Below are positions 29,171-38,639 of a stretch of DNA of 64,000 bases, piece by piece. The stretch is from assembly GCF_002968835.1 (NCBI RefSeq), contig NZ_PKQK01000001.1:186001-250000 (forward strand), given 5' to 3'. The translations under genes and the position numbers were made by a program. Origin of the DNA: Paenibacillus sp. PCH8 (lineage in GTDB: Bacteria > Bacillota > Bacilli > Paenibacillales > Paenibacillaceae). The notes under the pieces were generated by a model. The model was given only the letters and a program-made list of their open reading frames with translations. It had not been told where the DNA came from and did no database searches. The number at the start of each line of letters is the position of its first letter. The first letter of the stretch is position 1.

Positions 29171-30007
29171 TTATTCGAATGCCGGGATCGCAATATCTGC
29201 GTATTTCTCTTCGAAGAATGCTTTGACTTCCGGACCCGCCATACGTTTAGCCAACTTCTGGATGGCTTCAGAATCCTTGTTATCTTCACGGGCAACCAGG
29301 GTAATGGCAAAATGGGAATCATCCTTCTCGGTTAACAGCGCATCCTTCTTAGGCGTGAGACCAAGCGGACTGGCATATGCCGGCGTCATGGCTACCAGAT
29401 CGGCATCATCCATCATGCGAGCCAGCATCAGTAGATCCACTTCCGCGAACTTGAATTTCTTCGTATTCTCAGTGATATCTGCCTGTGTAGCATTGAAAGC
29501 CACGCCTTCTTTTAACTTAATCAATCCATTCTGCTCCAACATCACTAGAGAGCGACCAATGTTGGAAGGATCATTAGCAATCGCAATCGTTGCACCATCT
29601 GGCAATTCGTCAATGGATTTGTACTTTTTGGAGTAGCCTCCATAGATGGCGTTGTAGATTGGCTGTACAGCCACCAGGTTGGCATTGTTCGCTTCGTTAT
29701 ACTGATTCATGTATGGTACGTGCTGGAAGAAGTTCGCATCCACTTCCTTGTGTGCCAGTGCAGTGTTCGGTTGAACATTATCCGAAAGTACCACCACTTC
29801 CAGATTAACGCCATCTTCCTTCAATAACGGCTTTACAATATCCAGTACATCAGTCATCGGTGGAATCAATGTCGCTACCTTTAGTGTAACTTCTTCGGCC
29901 TGGCTGTTTTCCTTGGTTCCTTCAGCTGCAGGTGTTTCTTCTTTTTGTCCGCAAGCAGCTACGACCAGCATCACTGCGAGCAACATGAATATCATTTTTG
30001 CTTTCAT
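29171..30007 (-). CDS. metQ: Methionine-binding lipoprotein, NlpA/MetQ family
   Basis: A 278-residue substrate-binding lipoprotein for D/L-methionine uptake. The lipobox VVAACG gives lipidated Cys19 after a hydrophobic signal peptide. The mature protein has the family marks TLIPPMTDVLDIVKP, NFFQHVPYMNQYN and IAIANDPSNIGRSL. It is the last gene of metN-metI-metQ, 160 bp behind metI. Substrate could also be a related sulphur amino acid; the family is certain. Confidence 0.92.
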   Translation of the reverse strand: MKAKMIFMLLAVMLVVAACGQKEETPAAEGTKENSQAEEVTLKVATLIPPMTDVLDIVKPLLKEDGVNLEVVVLSDNVQPNTALAHKEVDANFFQHVPYMNQYNEANNANLVAVQPIYNAIYGGYSKKYKSIDELPDGATIAIANDPSNIGRSLVMLEQNGLIKLKEGVAFNATQADITENTKKFKFAEVDLLMLARMMDDADLVAMTPAYASPLGLTPKKDALLTEKDDSHFAITLVAREDNKDSEAIQKLAKRMAGPEVKAFFEEKYADIAIPAFE

Positions 30008-30166
30008 CTAATATTTACCCCTTATCATGTAATCTGTTTTCGTTTTTCTTAGTGATTGAGCCTACGGTACATATGTTACCACACGAGTAACTGTACTCAC
30101 CTTACATTGTACTGAACTGTGCCTTGGTGTCGTGTGCTTTACTCTGCTTGACTGTACCAGCTCATC

Positions 30167-30838
30167 TCAGGATCTGCGATCCAGCCAGTGGGACAGTCTG
30201 CTACCTGTGAATTGAATCATCTGTACCAGGATAATCATAATGATGATCGTAAATACCATAATCTCCGTCTCAAAGCGCTGATAACCGTAGCGAATGGCAA
30301 AATCGCCAACCCCCCCGCCGCCTACAATGCCCATCACCGTCGAGTAGGAGATGAAGCTAATGGTAGCTGTGGTGAGTCCCAGTACTAGGCCAGATCGTGC
30401 CTCCACGTACAGGAATTTCAGTACCAGCTGCATGGTCGATGCCCCCATGGAAGCAGCAGCTTCGACCACTCCCCTCGGTACATCAAGCAACGCTTGTTCC
30501 ACCAGTCTGGCGTAGTAGGCTATCGCAATGACCGAGAGTGGAACGGTTGCCGCCAGTGTACCAATGGAAGTACCAACGACAATCCGTGTGAATGGAATCA
30601 TGAATACAACCAGCAGTAAGAACGGAAACGAACGAACGATGTTGACGACACTGCCGAGTACAAAGGACAACGTCGGATTCGCATACCGTTGTCCTCTCCG
30701 AAATAAGTACAGAAGTGTGCCCAGAGGCAGTCCGATCAGGACAGCTGCCGCAATGGAGATGCCCACCATGACAAAAGTCTCCCCGATCGCCTGCCATATC
30801 TCATGCTGATACTTCAGCACAGATTCAGGTAACCTCAT
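30167..30838 (-). CDS. metI: Methionine ABC transporter permease
   Basis: A 223-residue membrane permease with about five helices and the permease EAA loop (EAAASMGASTMQLVLKF), which docks the ATPase. I start at MRLPESV: its ATG overlaps the metN stop as ATGA and is preceded by GGAGGAC. Together with metN and metQ it forms a complete importer. Confidence 0.92.
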   Translation of the reverse strand: MRLPESVLKYQHEIWQAIGETFVMVGISIAAAVLIGLPLGTLLYLFRRGQRYANPTLSFVLGSVVNIVRSFPFLLLVVFMIPFTRIVVGTSIGTLAATVPLSVIAIAYYARLVEQALLDVPRGVVEAAASMGASTMQLVLKFLYVEARSGLVLGLTTATISFISYSTVMGIVGGGGVGDFAIRYGYQRFETEIMVFTIIIMIILVQMIQFTGSRLSHWLDRRS

Positions 30839-31644
30839 GACTTGTCCTCCAGTTCTGTCTGACGGAACCAAGACGAACCGGTCAGCCCGTATTCGTCACC
30901 CGCAAGCAAGGAGGTCAGCAGATCAGGCTGTGGAACGGGCATACTGCTCACTTCCACTTTAGACAACGTACGAACGAGTCTTCCATCCTTCATAATCGAT
31001 ATCCTGTGACATAATCTTCGGGCCACTTCCATCTCATGCGTAACAACGACAATGGTCACACCCAGCGTTTCATTGATATGACGCAGCACATCAAGGATTC
31101 CATTTGTGGTCTGTGGATCAAGCGACGATGTTGGTTCATCACAGAGCAGCACATCCGGACGACTCGCAAGAGCTCTTGCAATAGCCACCCGCTGCTTCTG
31201 TCCGCCGCTAAGTTGCGCAGGGTATTGATCCGATTTGTCTTCCAGCCCAACAAATCGCAGTACTTCCAGCCCACGTTCAAGTCGCTGCGTGCGGGATATA
31301 CTAGCCAGTTCCAGAGGCATACAGACATTGCGACTCACCGTTCGATTACTGACAAGGTTGAAGTGCTGAAATATCATGCCAATCGACCTGCGTGCCTGAC
31401 GCAGACTGCGCTCATCCATCCCGGTCAGGTGCTGCCCATTTACAATGACCTCACCCCCATCAGGTTTCTCCAATCCGTTGAGCATTCGCAGAAGTGTGGA
31501 CTTGCCTGCACCGCTCAAGCCTATAACGCCATGGATTTCTCCTTGTCCCACTTCGAGGGACACCGAGCGTAATGCTTCAAATCCCTGATTTGCACGTAAA
31601 CCGCGTTCGTTATACCGTTTGCTTACACCATATAATGAAATCAT
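30835..31644 (-). CDS. metN: Methionine ABC transporter ATPase, short form
   Basis: A 269-residue ATPase. Walker A is GLSGAGKST, the signature is LSGGQKQRVAIARAL, Walker B is VLLCDEPTSSLD and the switch His is in VVVTHEM. It is about 70 residues shorter than typical MetN and lacks most of the C-terminal NIL domain that senses intracellular methionine, so trans-inhibition may be absent. GGGAGG precedes the ATG. I see no S-box or T-box in the 130-bp leader. No frame break is evident: the stop overlaps metI naturally. Confidence 0.88.
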   Translation of the reverse strand: MISLYGVSKRYNERGLRANQGFEALRSVSLEVGQGEIHGVIGLSGAGKSTLLRMLNGLEKPDGGEVIVNGQHLTGMDERSLRQARRSIGMIFQHFNLVSNRTVSRNVCMPLELASISRTQRLERGLEVLRFVGLEDKSDQYPAQLSGGQKQRVAIARALASRPDVLLCDEPTSSLDPQTTNGILDVLRHINETLGVTIVVVTHEMEVARRLCHRISIMKDGRLVRTLSKVEVSSMPVPQPDLLTSLLAGDEYGLTGSSWFRQTELEDKS

Positions 31645-31691
31645 GGAGAATCCTCCCGTGAATAATCATGCATGGTTCTTCAAGAACACAT

Positions 31692-31728
31692 GAAGAAAGC
31701 CCGCACAGCCGATAACCGGAGCGCGAGC
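31692..31728 (-). terminator. Weak terminator after the beta-propeller gene
   Basis: Minus-strand GCTCGCGC and GTGCGGGC pair with two wobbles around an inner CCG/CGG stem, followed by TTTCTTC. It lies between the 767-residue gene and metN and probably separates their transcripts. Confidence 0.5.
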
Positions 31729-31775
31729 AATCCTGTTCATTCATAATAAATCAACATCCCACATGAAACAAGCTT

Positions 31776-34079
31776 TTAAGGGAAGATCTCCCCCTGCAGG
31801 CGGTTGGCCTCATATACACTAAAACGTCCATTGGACGAACCAACATAGACTTCATTTCCAATCCGATTGATTGTTCCATTCTTCGCATACCGATCCCGGT
31901 GCTCCGGGCTTCCCATCACAACGTCATATACACGACCCAGCAATGATCCATCCGTTTTATTCAACACCAGCAGATTCTCATCCATGGGCAACAGCAATTG
32001 ATCGTCAATCACCAGATAACTTCCCTGGTTCGTGGGATATTTGAGAGATCTAATCGTATCTTTGGCGTTCCAGCGTGTCATTCCCGTTTCATAATCCAAT
32101 GCAGCCGGATATCCGTTCTTAATCACATATAACTGACCGTCTTCCACCAGTCCTCGTTCAATCTTGCCGTTCAACGTCCACCGATTTTTCCCAATTTTTG
32201 CATCGTACAATAGGGTTGTATAATCTTCGTAATCACCATATGTTCCACCACTCTTGTTTTCCCTAATCAGCACCATGCCATCATTCAGCACTTCGAATTG
32301 CTGTCCGTATCGGGCAGGGAATTGCGCAAGTTTTTCACCTGTGTTCAGGTCCAGCAGTACCCACTGATCTCTCAGCAGCATCCAACGTTCAGACAGTCCT
32401 GAAGCAAACGGATCAGTGCGGTATATTCCATCAAAATAGGGATCAGTCTCAGGATGGTCCATAGTGGGTTTTCCAGTCTTAATACGCCAGATGGTACGAC
32501 CCGACAACGGGTCTGCTGCGACCAATTGATTCTTCTCCCAATACAGCACATATGCCTCGTCCGCACTCTTGTTAAACAATTGATATCCCTTACTTAGCTT
32601 CCGTGTCCATAACATTTTGCCGTTCGCACTGTTAAGCACATGAATTCGGCCATTACTTGAACCTTCGGCTGCTGCACTTTCTACGATCACAACGTTCTTT
32701 GCCGATTTTATCGTAGTAATCCTCGCCTCTTGTTTGGGATTGTACTCCCAGAGTGCATGTCCATCATTGAGCCTTAACTGGCGAACGCGGTCTTTGTATT
32801 TCTTATCGTCCAGATTATAGCTTGTAAAGATCGTAACCGTATTACGTTCATCATTAAGCTGCGCCTGATCTGCTCCAAATCCAGCATGTACCCTCCATAA
32901 CTTCCGACCTGTATGGCGGTCAAGAGCATATATCGAGCTATCATAATGCATGCCGCTGAATCCACCGTCATCCCCTTTCATGAGGAGTACATCATCGGTA
33001 CCCGCTTGCAAAAAGGTATAATTCAGATCGCCTTGATTGGCCCATACCGGTTCCCAAGGCAGCGTAGTTGGTAAGACTTTGCCTGCGATCTTGGTCGTGA
33101 ATTCGTATTCTCTCAACCGATTGAAGCTCCCGTCCGGCACTACATTATTTCGCTTATCCAGTGGTATATTCCAGCGTGTTCTGACCAGCTTGCCATTCTT
33201 GTTGAAGGTCACCAGAAATTGTGCATCTTCCCGCTCATAACGCCAGGTATTTCCAATACTCATCGCATAACCGGTATCATTCAAATTGCTCGAATGTTCT
33301 TTCCAATCCGGTGCTCCAAGCCATTGTTCCAACTGTTTGGAGGTTGTAGCTGTGTTCAACCTTATATCTGTCATATGGCGCACAGCCGAAGTCGACTGGG
33401 CCGCACCCTGACTGAACCAACCTTCAGCTATTTTCGAACGCTGCTCTATATCCCGTTCCTTCATCCACAGAAGTGCAGGTCGATATGTAGACGATTCTTT
33501 ATTCCAAATTTGTGGAGCAATAGAGACGCCATACCATCCTTTCCACTCTGCAACAATAATGGCCTGATCCGTCAGAGCTTTGTCGAAGATCCAGGTTTCA
33601 GAACTATCTGGAGACAAGTAGAGCTTGCTGCCTGCCTGGAGCGTGAAGTTTTGAAGAGGCGTCTTCTTTATACTTTTGCTCTCCTTCAACACATACCATG
33701 TGGGTACCCAGGACTTTCCTTCACCGGGTTCATTCAGTTGAATCCATTCTCCGCGAATAGAAGATACTTTGTATTTTGTTTTACCTGTGGAATAGGATTC
33801 TATTCTCATCAGATCAGCGGCCACGCTGCTATCCATTCTATGGTTGAATAGAGGAATGTCGGCCATGAGCGTAACCGTATCTCCTTGTTTATAGGCAAGC
33901 TGTAGCGAAGAGGATTGAGAACCTGCCCCCAAGGCTTGTGGAGTTGTAGTCGAGACTTGTCCTCCAAGCGCTACCCTATTGGCGTCCAGCAGAATCCATC
34001 CCGTCAAAAGCACAGCCGATAATCCAGTCAGGGTAACCCACTTGTACCCCATTCTCTGCCAGTCAGGACCCGTCTTCAC
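31776..34079 (-). CDS. Exported PQQ-like beta-propeller protein
   Basis: A 767-residue protein with one N-terminal membrane helix (about 12-31) and no other, so it is anchored outward or secreted. Residues about 60-330 hold SH3-like or unknown segments (YVLKESKSIKKTPL, WKGWYGVSI). From about 340 on, repeated blades ending in patterns such as DRHTGRKLWRV, NSANGKMLWTRKL, DPLSGRTIWRIK and DYETGMTRWNAK are PQQ/WD40-like propeller repeats. No enzyme motif is seen. The start is GTG with a poor ribosome site. It may be a cell-envelope scaffold; function unknown. Confidence 0.8.
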   Translation of the reverse strand: MKTGPDWQRMGYKWVTLTGLSAVLLTGWILLDANRVALGGQVSTTTPQALGAGSQSSSLQLAYKQGDTVTLMADIPLFNHRMDSSVAADLMRIESYSTGKTKYKVSSIRGEWIQLNEPGEGKSWVPTWYVLKESKSIKKTPLQNFTLQAGSKLYLSPDSSETWIFDKALTDQAIIVAEWKGWYGVSIAPQIWNKESSTYRPALLWMKERDIEQRSKIAEGWFSQGAAQSTSAVRHMTDIRLNTATTSKQLEQWLGAPDWKEHSSNLNDTGYAMSIGNTWRYEREDAQFLVTFNKNGKLVRTRWNIPLDKRNNVVPDGSFNRLREYEFTTKIAGKVLPTTLPWEPVWANQGDLNYTFLQAGTDDVLLMKGDDGGFSGMHYDSSIYALDRHTGRKLWRVHAGFGADQAQLNDERNTVTIFTSYNLDDKKYKDRVRQLRLNDGHALWEYNPKQEARITTIKSAKNVVIVESAAAEGSSNGRIHVLNSANGKMLWTRKLSKGYQLFNKSADEAYVLYWEKNQLVAADPLSGRTIWRIKTGKPTMDHPETDPYFDGIYRTDPFASGLSERWMLLRDQWVLLDLNTGEKLAQFPARYGQQFEVLNDGMVLIRENKSGGTYGDYEDYTTLLYDAKIGKNRWTLNGKIERGLVEDGQLYVIKNGYPAALDYETGMTRWNAKDTIRSLKYPTNQGSYLVIDDQLLLPMDENLLVLNKTDGSLLGRVYDVVMGSPEHRDRYAKNGTINRIGNEVYVGSSNGRFSVYEANRLQGEIFP

Positions 34080-34179
34080 GTTTGTTCATCCCCATCCGTT
34101 AGAAGTTATTTCCAATAAAGACGCATCGGACAGGGAAAAGTTACCTTTACTCCAATATATTTCTCCCCATCCCCCAGTA

Positions 34180-34974
34180 TTACCTCACATCCACCATCAT
34201 TGAATGATAAGGAAAGGAGATTCCAACGAAATAAGCAGCTGTTAAAGCGAGGATATAATAAAAAACAAACCACAGATCTGTCCGGGAATAACCGATCTGA
34301 ATGTAATACGTCCGGCTCGCGCCTTCCGTGAACCCCTTCGCCTCCATCGCGACTGCCATTCGCTGTGCACGGCGAATGCTCTGCGCAAGCAGCGGAATGG
34401 CATAACGCTTCAGCGTACCATACACGTTCCAGCGAGAGCTGCGTTGGTGGGTTCCACGAATACGGATCGCATAACGGAGCGTCTGGAATTCATCCAGCAG
34501 GATCGGGATCATACGCATCGCAGCCAGAAAGCTATAGGCATATTTAGCCGGAAGCTTCCACTGCTGCATCAGGGAATAGAACAATCGGACCGGCTTGGTG
34601 GTCAGTCCGAAGAGCAAGCCAGCCGCGGCCATGCTCAGCGATCGAAATCCCAGATGCAACCCTCGATAGAAGCTCTCTTCTGTTACATGAATCAGTCCCC
34701 ACTTGAACCATGTGGTCTCACCCTTACCAAACATCATCATACCTGTAGTGGTGGAGATAAATACCAGAATGAATGGTGATGCATACAGTAACAATCTGTG
34801 CCACGGGTGACCTGTCCAGCACAATAACAACAACATGACCACTGCGACATTTGCCATCACATTCAGATTATGAATGAGAATGACGACGACAAACATGAAC
34901 GTCAGGATAATCACCTTCAATCCCGGATTGACGGCATGAAGCCAGGTTTCACGGTGAGGAAACGACAGCTGCAT
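34180..34974 (-). CDS. ykoC: ECF transporter T component
   Basis: A 264-residue membrane protein of the EcfT/CbiQ family, linking the ATPases to the substrate-binding protein. About five helices; the coupling-helix motifs appear as AAMRMIPILLDEFQTLRYAIRIRG and QSIRRAQRMAVAMEAKGF (landmarks AIRIRG and MEAKGF). It overlaps the upstream ATPase gene by 26 bp and is third in an ykoE-ykoD-ykoC operon under a TPP riboswitch, so it should import a thiamine precursor. Confidence 0.9.
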   Translation of the reverse strand: MQLSFPHRETWLHAVNPGLKVIILTFMFVVVILIHNLNVMANVAVVMLLLLCWTGHPWHRLLLYASPFILVFISTTTGMMMFGKGETTWFKWGLIHVTEESFYRGLHLGFRSLSMAAAGLLFGLTTKPVRLFYSLMQQWKLPAKYAYSFLAAMRMIPILLDEFQTLRYAIRIRGTHQRSSRWNVYGTLKRYAIPLLAQSIRRAQRMAVAMEAKGFTEGASRTYYIQIGYSRTDLWFVFYYILALTAAYFVGISFPYHSMMVDVR

Positions 34975-36520
34975 CCATTAACCTCCCGTCATCCACCTTC
35001 CAGATACGGGTGCAATACCGGTTCACAATTTCACGGTCATGGGTAACCATAACGATGGCTGTTCCTTCACGCCGCAATTGCTCCAGCTGAGTTAACATAG
35101 CGAACGTATTGCGGGCATCCTGCCCAAATGTAGGCTCATCCAGCAGCAGAATCCGTTGCTCTCTCACCAGTGCGGAAGCAACGCTCAAGCGTCGTTTCTG
35201 TCCCATCGATAATTGGTAGGGATGCCGCTCCGACAGGTCGCTTAGTCCGAATTGCTCCAGCATATGATCTGTCCTATCGCGTCGTTCTTCCGCTGTAAGC
35301 CTGCCTCCAAGCAAGGAGAATCCCACTTCTTCCACAACGGTGTTGGTCACAAATTGAAATTCCGGATTCTGAAATACAAAAGCAATACGATCTGCGATCT
35401 GCTCCGTTTTGCCGGAAGACTGACCTTCCACATCATATTGACCTGTCGTTTTCAGAATATTCATCATGGATAACAACAACGAACTTTTTCCAGCTCCGTT
35501 GGCGCCCACAACACCAATCCAATCTCCGTGCCATACCTTGGCCTGTTCCACCTGAATGAACGGTGTTTTCCCACGCCATCCAGTGAAATGTTGCATTTTG
35601 AGTGCTGGGTGGTAGGCGGGTGATACAGGCGATAAGGATGAGACGTGAGATATGGGGGATATACCCGGTGTATCGGATAAGCCAGACGATTGCTGTGCTT
35701 CCAAACTTGAGATGCCGTGATCCACACACACTTGAGGCTCTCCAGAAGCACTTCCCTCTTCTTCCTTAGCTGCCTGCTCTTGCTCCTCCCATATGCCTGG
35801 ATACCAGATTCCATAAGCCTTCAGCTTACCCCGTTCATCCGTAAATACCTGCTGTGCTGGCCCATCCGCCACAATCTTTCCTTCAGGTGATAACACAATG
35901 ATGCGGTCGACCATATCCACAATCTCGTTTATTTTGTGTTCAACGATGATGATTGTTTTGTCACTAGCGATCCGTTTGACGGTATCCCACACCTGGGAAG
36001 TCCCCTCATCATCCAGCAGTGCAGTGGGTTCATCCAGAAACAATACCTCCGGGTCCATGGCAAGCATCGAAGCAATGGCAAGACGCTGCTTCATCCCCTG
36101 AGACATGGACTGGATCCATATCCGATTCTGTTCAAAGGATAACCCCACTTGTTTCAGATAATATTCAATCAGAGCAGGCATCTCTTCACGCGGAATATTT
36201 CGGTTTTCCAGAACAAATGCGATCTCTTCATCCGAATAGGACATACAGAACTGGGTATCCGGATCTTGAAAGACCACTCCTGCTTTGGCGGGAACATGAA
36301 TATCATCACATTTCATCGGAATCTCAACCGAACGTGGTATCAGACCGCTCAAAATTTGCAATAACGTCGATTTACCGGAGCCACTTGGGCCAAGCAACAG
36401 CACTTTCTCTCCTTGACGCACAGAAAGAGACAAGCCTTGAAATACCAAGGCTTTCTCTCCCGGGAACTTGCATCTTAGATTTGTCACACTTACCGTTTGC
36501 GAATTCTCTTCCCCGTTCAT
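34949..36520 (-). CDS. ykoD: ECF transporter ATPase, two ABC domains fused
   Basis: A 523-residue protein with two ABC ATPase domains. The first has Walker A GPSGSGKST, signature SMSQGMKQRLAIA and Walker B EVLFLDEPTALLD; the second has GANGAGKSS, LSMGQKRRLSVAS and ILLLDEPTFGQD. A variable linker of about 70 residues (240-310) joins them. It corresponds to EcfA/EcfA' fused, as in YkoD. Its ATG directly follows the ykoE stop (TAGATG). Confidence 0.92.
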   Translation of the reverse strand: MNGEENSQTVSVTNLRCKFPGEKALVFQGLSLSVRQGEKVLLLGPSGSGKSTLLQILSGLIPRSVEIPMKCDDIHVPAKAGVVFQDPDTQFCMSYSDEEIAFVLENRNIPREEMPALIEYYLKQVGLSFEQNRIWIQSMSQGMKQRLAIASMLAMDPEVLFLDEPTALLDDEGTSQVWDTVKRIASDKTIIIVEHKINEIVDMVDRIIVLSPEGKIVADGPAQQVFTDERGKLKAYGIWYPGIWEEQEQAAKEEEGSASGEPQVCVDHGISSLEAQQSSGLSDTPGISPISHVSSLSPVSPAYHPALKMQHFTGWRGKTPFIQVEQAKVWHGDWIGVVGANGAGKSSLLLSMMNILKTTGQYDVEGQSSGKTEQIADRIAFVFQNPEFQFVTNTVVEEVGFSLLGGRLTAEERRDRTDHMLEQFGLSDLSERHPYQLSMGQKRRLSVASALVREQRILLLDEPTFGQDARNTFAMLTQLEQLRREGTAIVMVTHDREIVNRYCTRIWKVDDGRLMDAAVVSSP

Positions 36521-37114
36521 CTAATCCAGAGCCTCATAATCTTGCTTGGATACCGGTCTGAGTGAACGCGTTACACCGGTCAGTTCCAATGCTTTGGCGA
36601 GATAATAAGCGAACACTCCTGCAATCAAGATGCTTCCAATGAAGCGGAATCCGATAAATAACGTATAATTCCAAGCCGAGAGTGAATCAATATACCCGTA
36701 CTGATAATCCAGCAAAAGCGAAGCCGCTGCGGCTCCTATGGCTGCAAGACAGGTGACAAACAGATTGGTTTTACGATACAGGAATGCAGCGAAGAATATC
36801 TCGGCTCCCAGTCCCTGCAACAGGCCATATACAAGTGTGGACATACCCCATTCACTCCCCAGAAAAGCGCTCACCGTTGAAGCTGCAACCTCAGCAAGAA
36901 TGGCTACACCTGGCTTACGAATGATCACAAAAGCAAACGTACCCGCCATAAACCACATGCCGTAGATCATCTGCTCCGCATGAACACCGAATGGTTTCAT
37001 CAGGTCATACGTAGGTCCCCATATTTTGTAGATCACCCCGAATACAACGGCGATCACGATGGTTACCAGAATATCCGTTAACTTCAATCTGTTGCTGCGT
37101 ACTGCTTTTGCCAT
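36521..37114 (-). CDS. ykoE: ECF transporter S component for a thiamine precursor
   Basis: A 197-residue membrane protein with about six helices, similar to YkoE, the substrate-binding component of the thiamine/hydroxymethylpyrimidine ECF importer. I start at MAKAVRSN (37112-37114), preceded by GGAAGGAAG. The open frame continues upstream for 110 codons, but that stretch translates the terminator and TPP aptamer and is not protein. It is first in the ykoEDC operon. Exact substrate (thiamine or HMP) is inferred from the riboswitch. Confidence 0.9.
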   Translation of the reverse strand: MAKAVRSNRLKLTDILVTIVIAVVFGVIYKIWGPTYDLMKPFGVHAEQMIYGMWFMAGTFAFVIIRKPGVAILAEVAASTVSAFLGSEWGMSTLVYGLLQGLGAEIFFAAFLYRKTNLFVTCLAAIGAAAASLLLDYQYGYIDSLSAWNYTLFIGFRFIGSILIAGVFAYYLAKALELTGVTRSLRPVSKQDYEALD

Positions 37115-37157
37115 GTTCTCTACTTCCTTCCTCTGTGCCCTTGGATTATAAAATAAA

Positions 37158-37188
37158 CAAAAAAAGCCTCCCCGGTTCCGGGCAGGCC
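37158..37188 (-). terminator. Riboswitch-controlled terminator before ykoE
   Basis: Minus-strand GCCTGCCCGG-AA-CCGGGGAGGC forms a GC-rich stem followed by seven T. It lies between the TPP aptamer and ykoE and is the likely expression platform: TPP binding lets it form and stops transcription. Confidence 0.85.
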
Positions 37189-37355
37189 ATACGCACAGTA
37201 TACAATCCTTACAATGATGTATTGGATGGATGTCAAAAAGACGGAATATCAACCATGCCCTCTCCGTTGAGGCAGAAAACCACCACAGCTGTAAGAAGTC
37301 CTGTTGTTCATCCTCTTTGTTTACACATTTCACCCTTGCACATTGTAAATCCATG

Positions 37356-37440
37356 TTCTCTACGCTGGCATTACCCAGATCAGATCTACGGTCAGCGGCA
37401 CAAGTCCACTCTCTCAGCCCAACTTCATTGAGCTCCCGGT
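37356..37440 (-). ncRNA. TPP riboswitch (THI element)
   Basis: On the minus strand the conserved blocks appear in order: GGGAGCTC, GGGCTGAGAG, then CTGATCTGGGTAATGCCAGCG and a GTAGAGAA end (quoted in part: CTGATCTGG and TAATGCCAGCG). This is the thiamine pyrophosphate aptamer. The ACCCTT-GAACC strand is degenerate here (GACCGTAGAT), but the core is intact. It controls ykoEDC through the terminator at 37158-37188. Confidence 0.92.
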
Positions 37441-37520
37441 TCACTTATTTCATTGCTTCTAATGTACAACAGATGGGTATTTGTGGCAATGGTCTCTACA
37501 AAACTCAAAAGTTGGCATAG

Positions 37521-37547
37521 GAAAAGGCATCCCCCTGGATGCCTTTT
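37521..37547 (-). terminator. Terminator after pectate lyase
   Basis: AAAAGGCATCC and GGATGCCTTTT pair around a short CCCT loop at 37522-37546. It lies about 75 bp after the pectate lyase stop and also separates the riboswitch transcript start. Confidence 0.75.
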
Positions 37548-37622
37548 GGACATACTTCACGATGTGAAATAGCTACCTTATCCGTACACGCCTTCAATCC
37601 GTATTCCAAGGTATCCCTGTTC

Positions 37623-38291
37623 TTAATATTGCGTGTTCCCAGACTGGCTCGTTTTCCCTGAAGCAAACCCCTTGAACAACGTTGGTACTTTGGAATAACG
37701 GGTATTCGTAATTTTCCCTTGTGATGTGCTGCTGTCTGTACGCAAAATCGAATCTTTTACATTGGAAATGTTGGAGTTATCCAGCGTCATGTTAACTGCG
37801 AAGGAAGTTCCACCATTTTGGCGAACCAGTTTGCCAATATCATCTGCACGGAAATTTTTGATGTTAATTGTTCCAGCCGCATTCATCTGGAACACTTTAT
37901 CATAGGCCTTGTACGCTGCTCCGCCAGTAATGTTGACCGTTCCGGCAGACTTCAATGTCAGTGCATCCTCGCCCACGTCCTGCCAGACTACATTCGATAT
38001 ATTACAGTTGCCATAACAGTGAACACCATCAGCAGCTGGTGATCCAATGTTTACGTTTTTGAGCGTGGCCCCTGCCTCCAGACGGAAAACTGGCTTCTGA
38101 TTTTCTGCTTGAGATCCGTCGCCCAGTGTGGAGGGATTAGCTACAAATGTTTTGCCTTGACCATCATAGGTCGTGCCCTTTGGAACAACAATAGTTGAAT
38201 TTACAACTGTAGGCGCAGCCGCAGCCGGAACTGCACCAAATACGGAAGCAACCAGACCGGCGGACAGTAACAACGTCAACATTTTTTTCAT
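37623..38291 (-). CDS. Secreted pectate lyase, PL3 family
   Basis: A 222-residue secreted enzyme that cleaves polygalacturonan by beta-elimination. A Sec signal peptide ([20 protein letters not shown]) ends near PAAAAP, residues about 22-26. The mature part is a short right-handed beta-helix of the PL3 type, with [18 protein letters not shown] and KLVRQNGG, which contain the expected Asp and Arg residues. Length and sequence fit P. amylolyticus-type pectate lyase. AGGGAGGAAT lies upstream of the ATG. It is monocistronic. Confidence 0.9.
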   Translation of the reverse strand: MKKMLTLLLSAGLVASVFGAVPAAAAPTVVNSTIVVPKGTTYDGQGKTFVANPSTLGDGSQAENQKPVFRLEAGATLKNVNIGSPAADGVHCYGNCNISNVVWQDVGEDALTLKSAGTVNITGGAAYKAYDKVFQMNAAGTINIKNFRADDIGKLVRQNGGTSFAVNMTLDNSNISNVKDSILRTDSSTSQGKITNTRYSKVPTLFKGFASGKTSQSGNTQY

Positions 38292-38639
38292 AACTTTATT
38301 CCTCCCTTATTCTCTCGTTTTTTGGTAGCATACAAGCCTGGGCTTGTACTGGAAGTTCGTCAGAGGTGCACCTCTGTCCGAACCACAACCTAATCCTACC
38401 AAATAAGGAAGGTGAATAGAATAATCATTAGATCAGATATATCATGACATCGCACAATCCCTGTCATATCGGCATTTTTTGCATGCTAAGTCTCTCAAGC
38501 AATATGCTGATATCAACCTCTGGTATGCTCATTTGTAACGTATGTACCTCTCACTTAATCCCCGGTAACAAAGAAAGACCACTACATTTGTCTCCAAATG
38601 TGTGATCTTGAATGGCTTCTGGCTTGCTGATATAAGATA
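38292..38639. promoter_or_regulatory. Gap upstream of pectate lyase with a palindrome
   Basis: No gene is seen. The palindrome AGAGGTGCACCTCT at 38362-38375 is perfect and is flanked by GTTCG and CGAAC arms, so the symmetry covers about 38355-38384. It lies roughly 70 bp upstream of the pectate lyase ATG and could be an operator or a leader hairpin. The rest is AT-rich with no recognisable RNA. Confidence 0.5.

Noticed and set aside
31645..31775. SAM riboswitch or T-box before metN
   Set aside because: None of the conserved S-box or T-box blocks is present; the only structure is a weak terminator of the preceding gene.
37115..37444. Upstream extension of ykoE to a 307-residue protein
   Set aside because: The extra N-terminal codons translate the TPP aptamer and its terminator; a good ribosome site precedes the internal ATG at 37112-37114.
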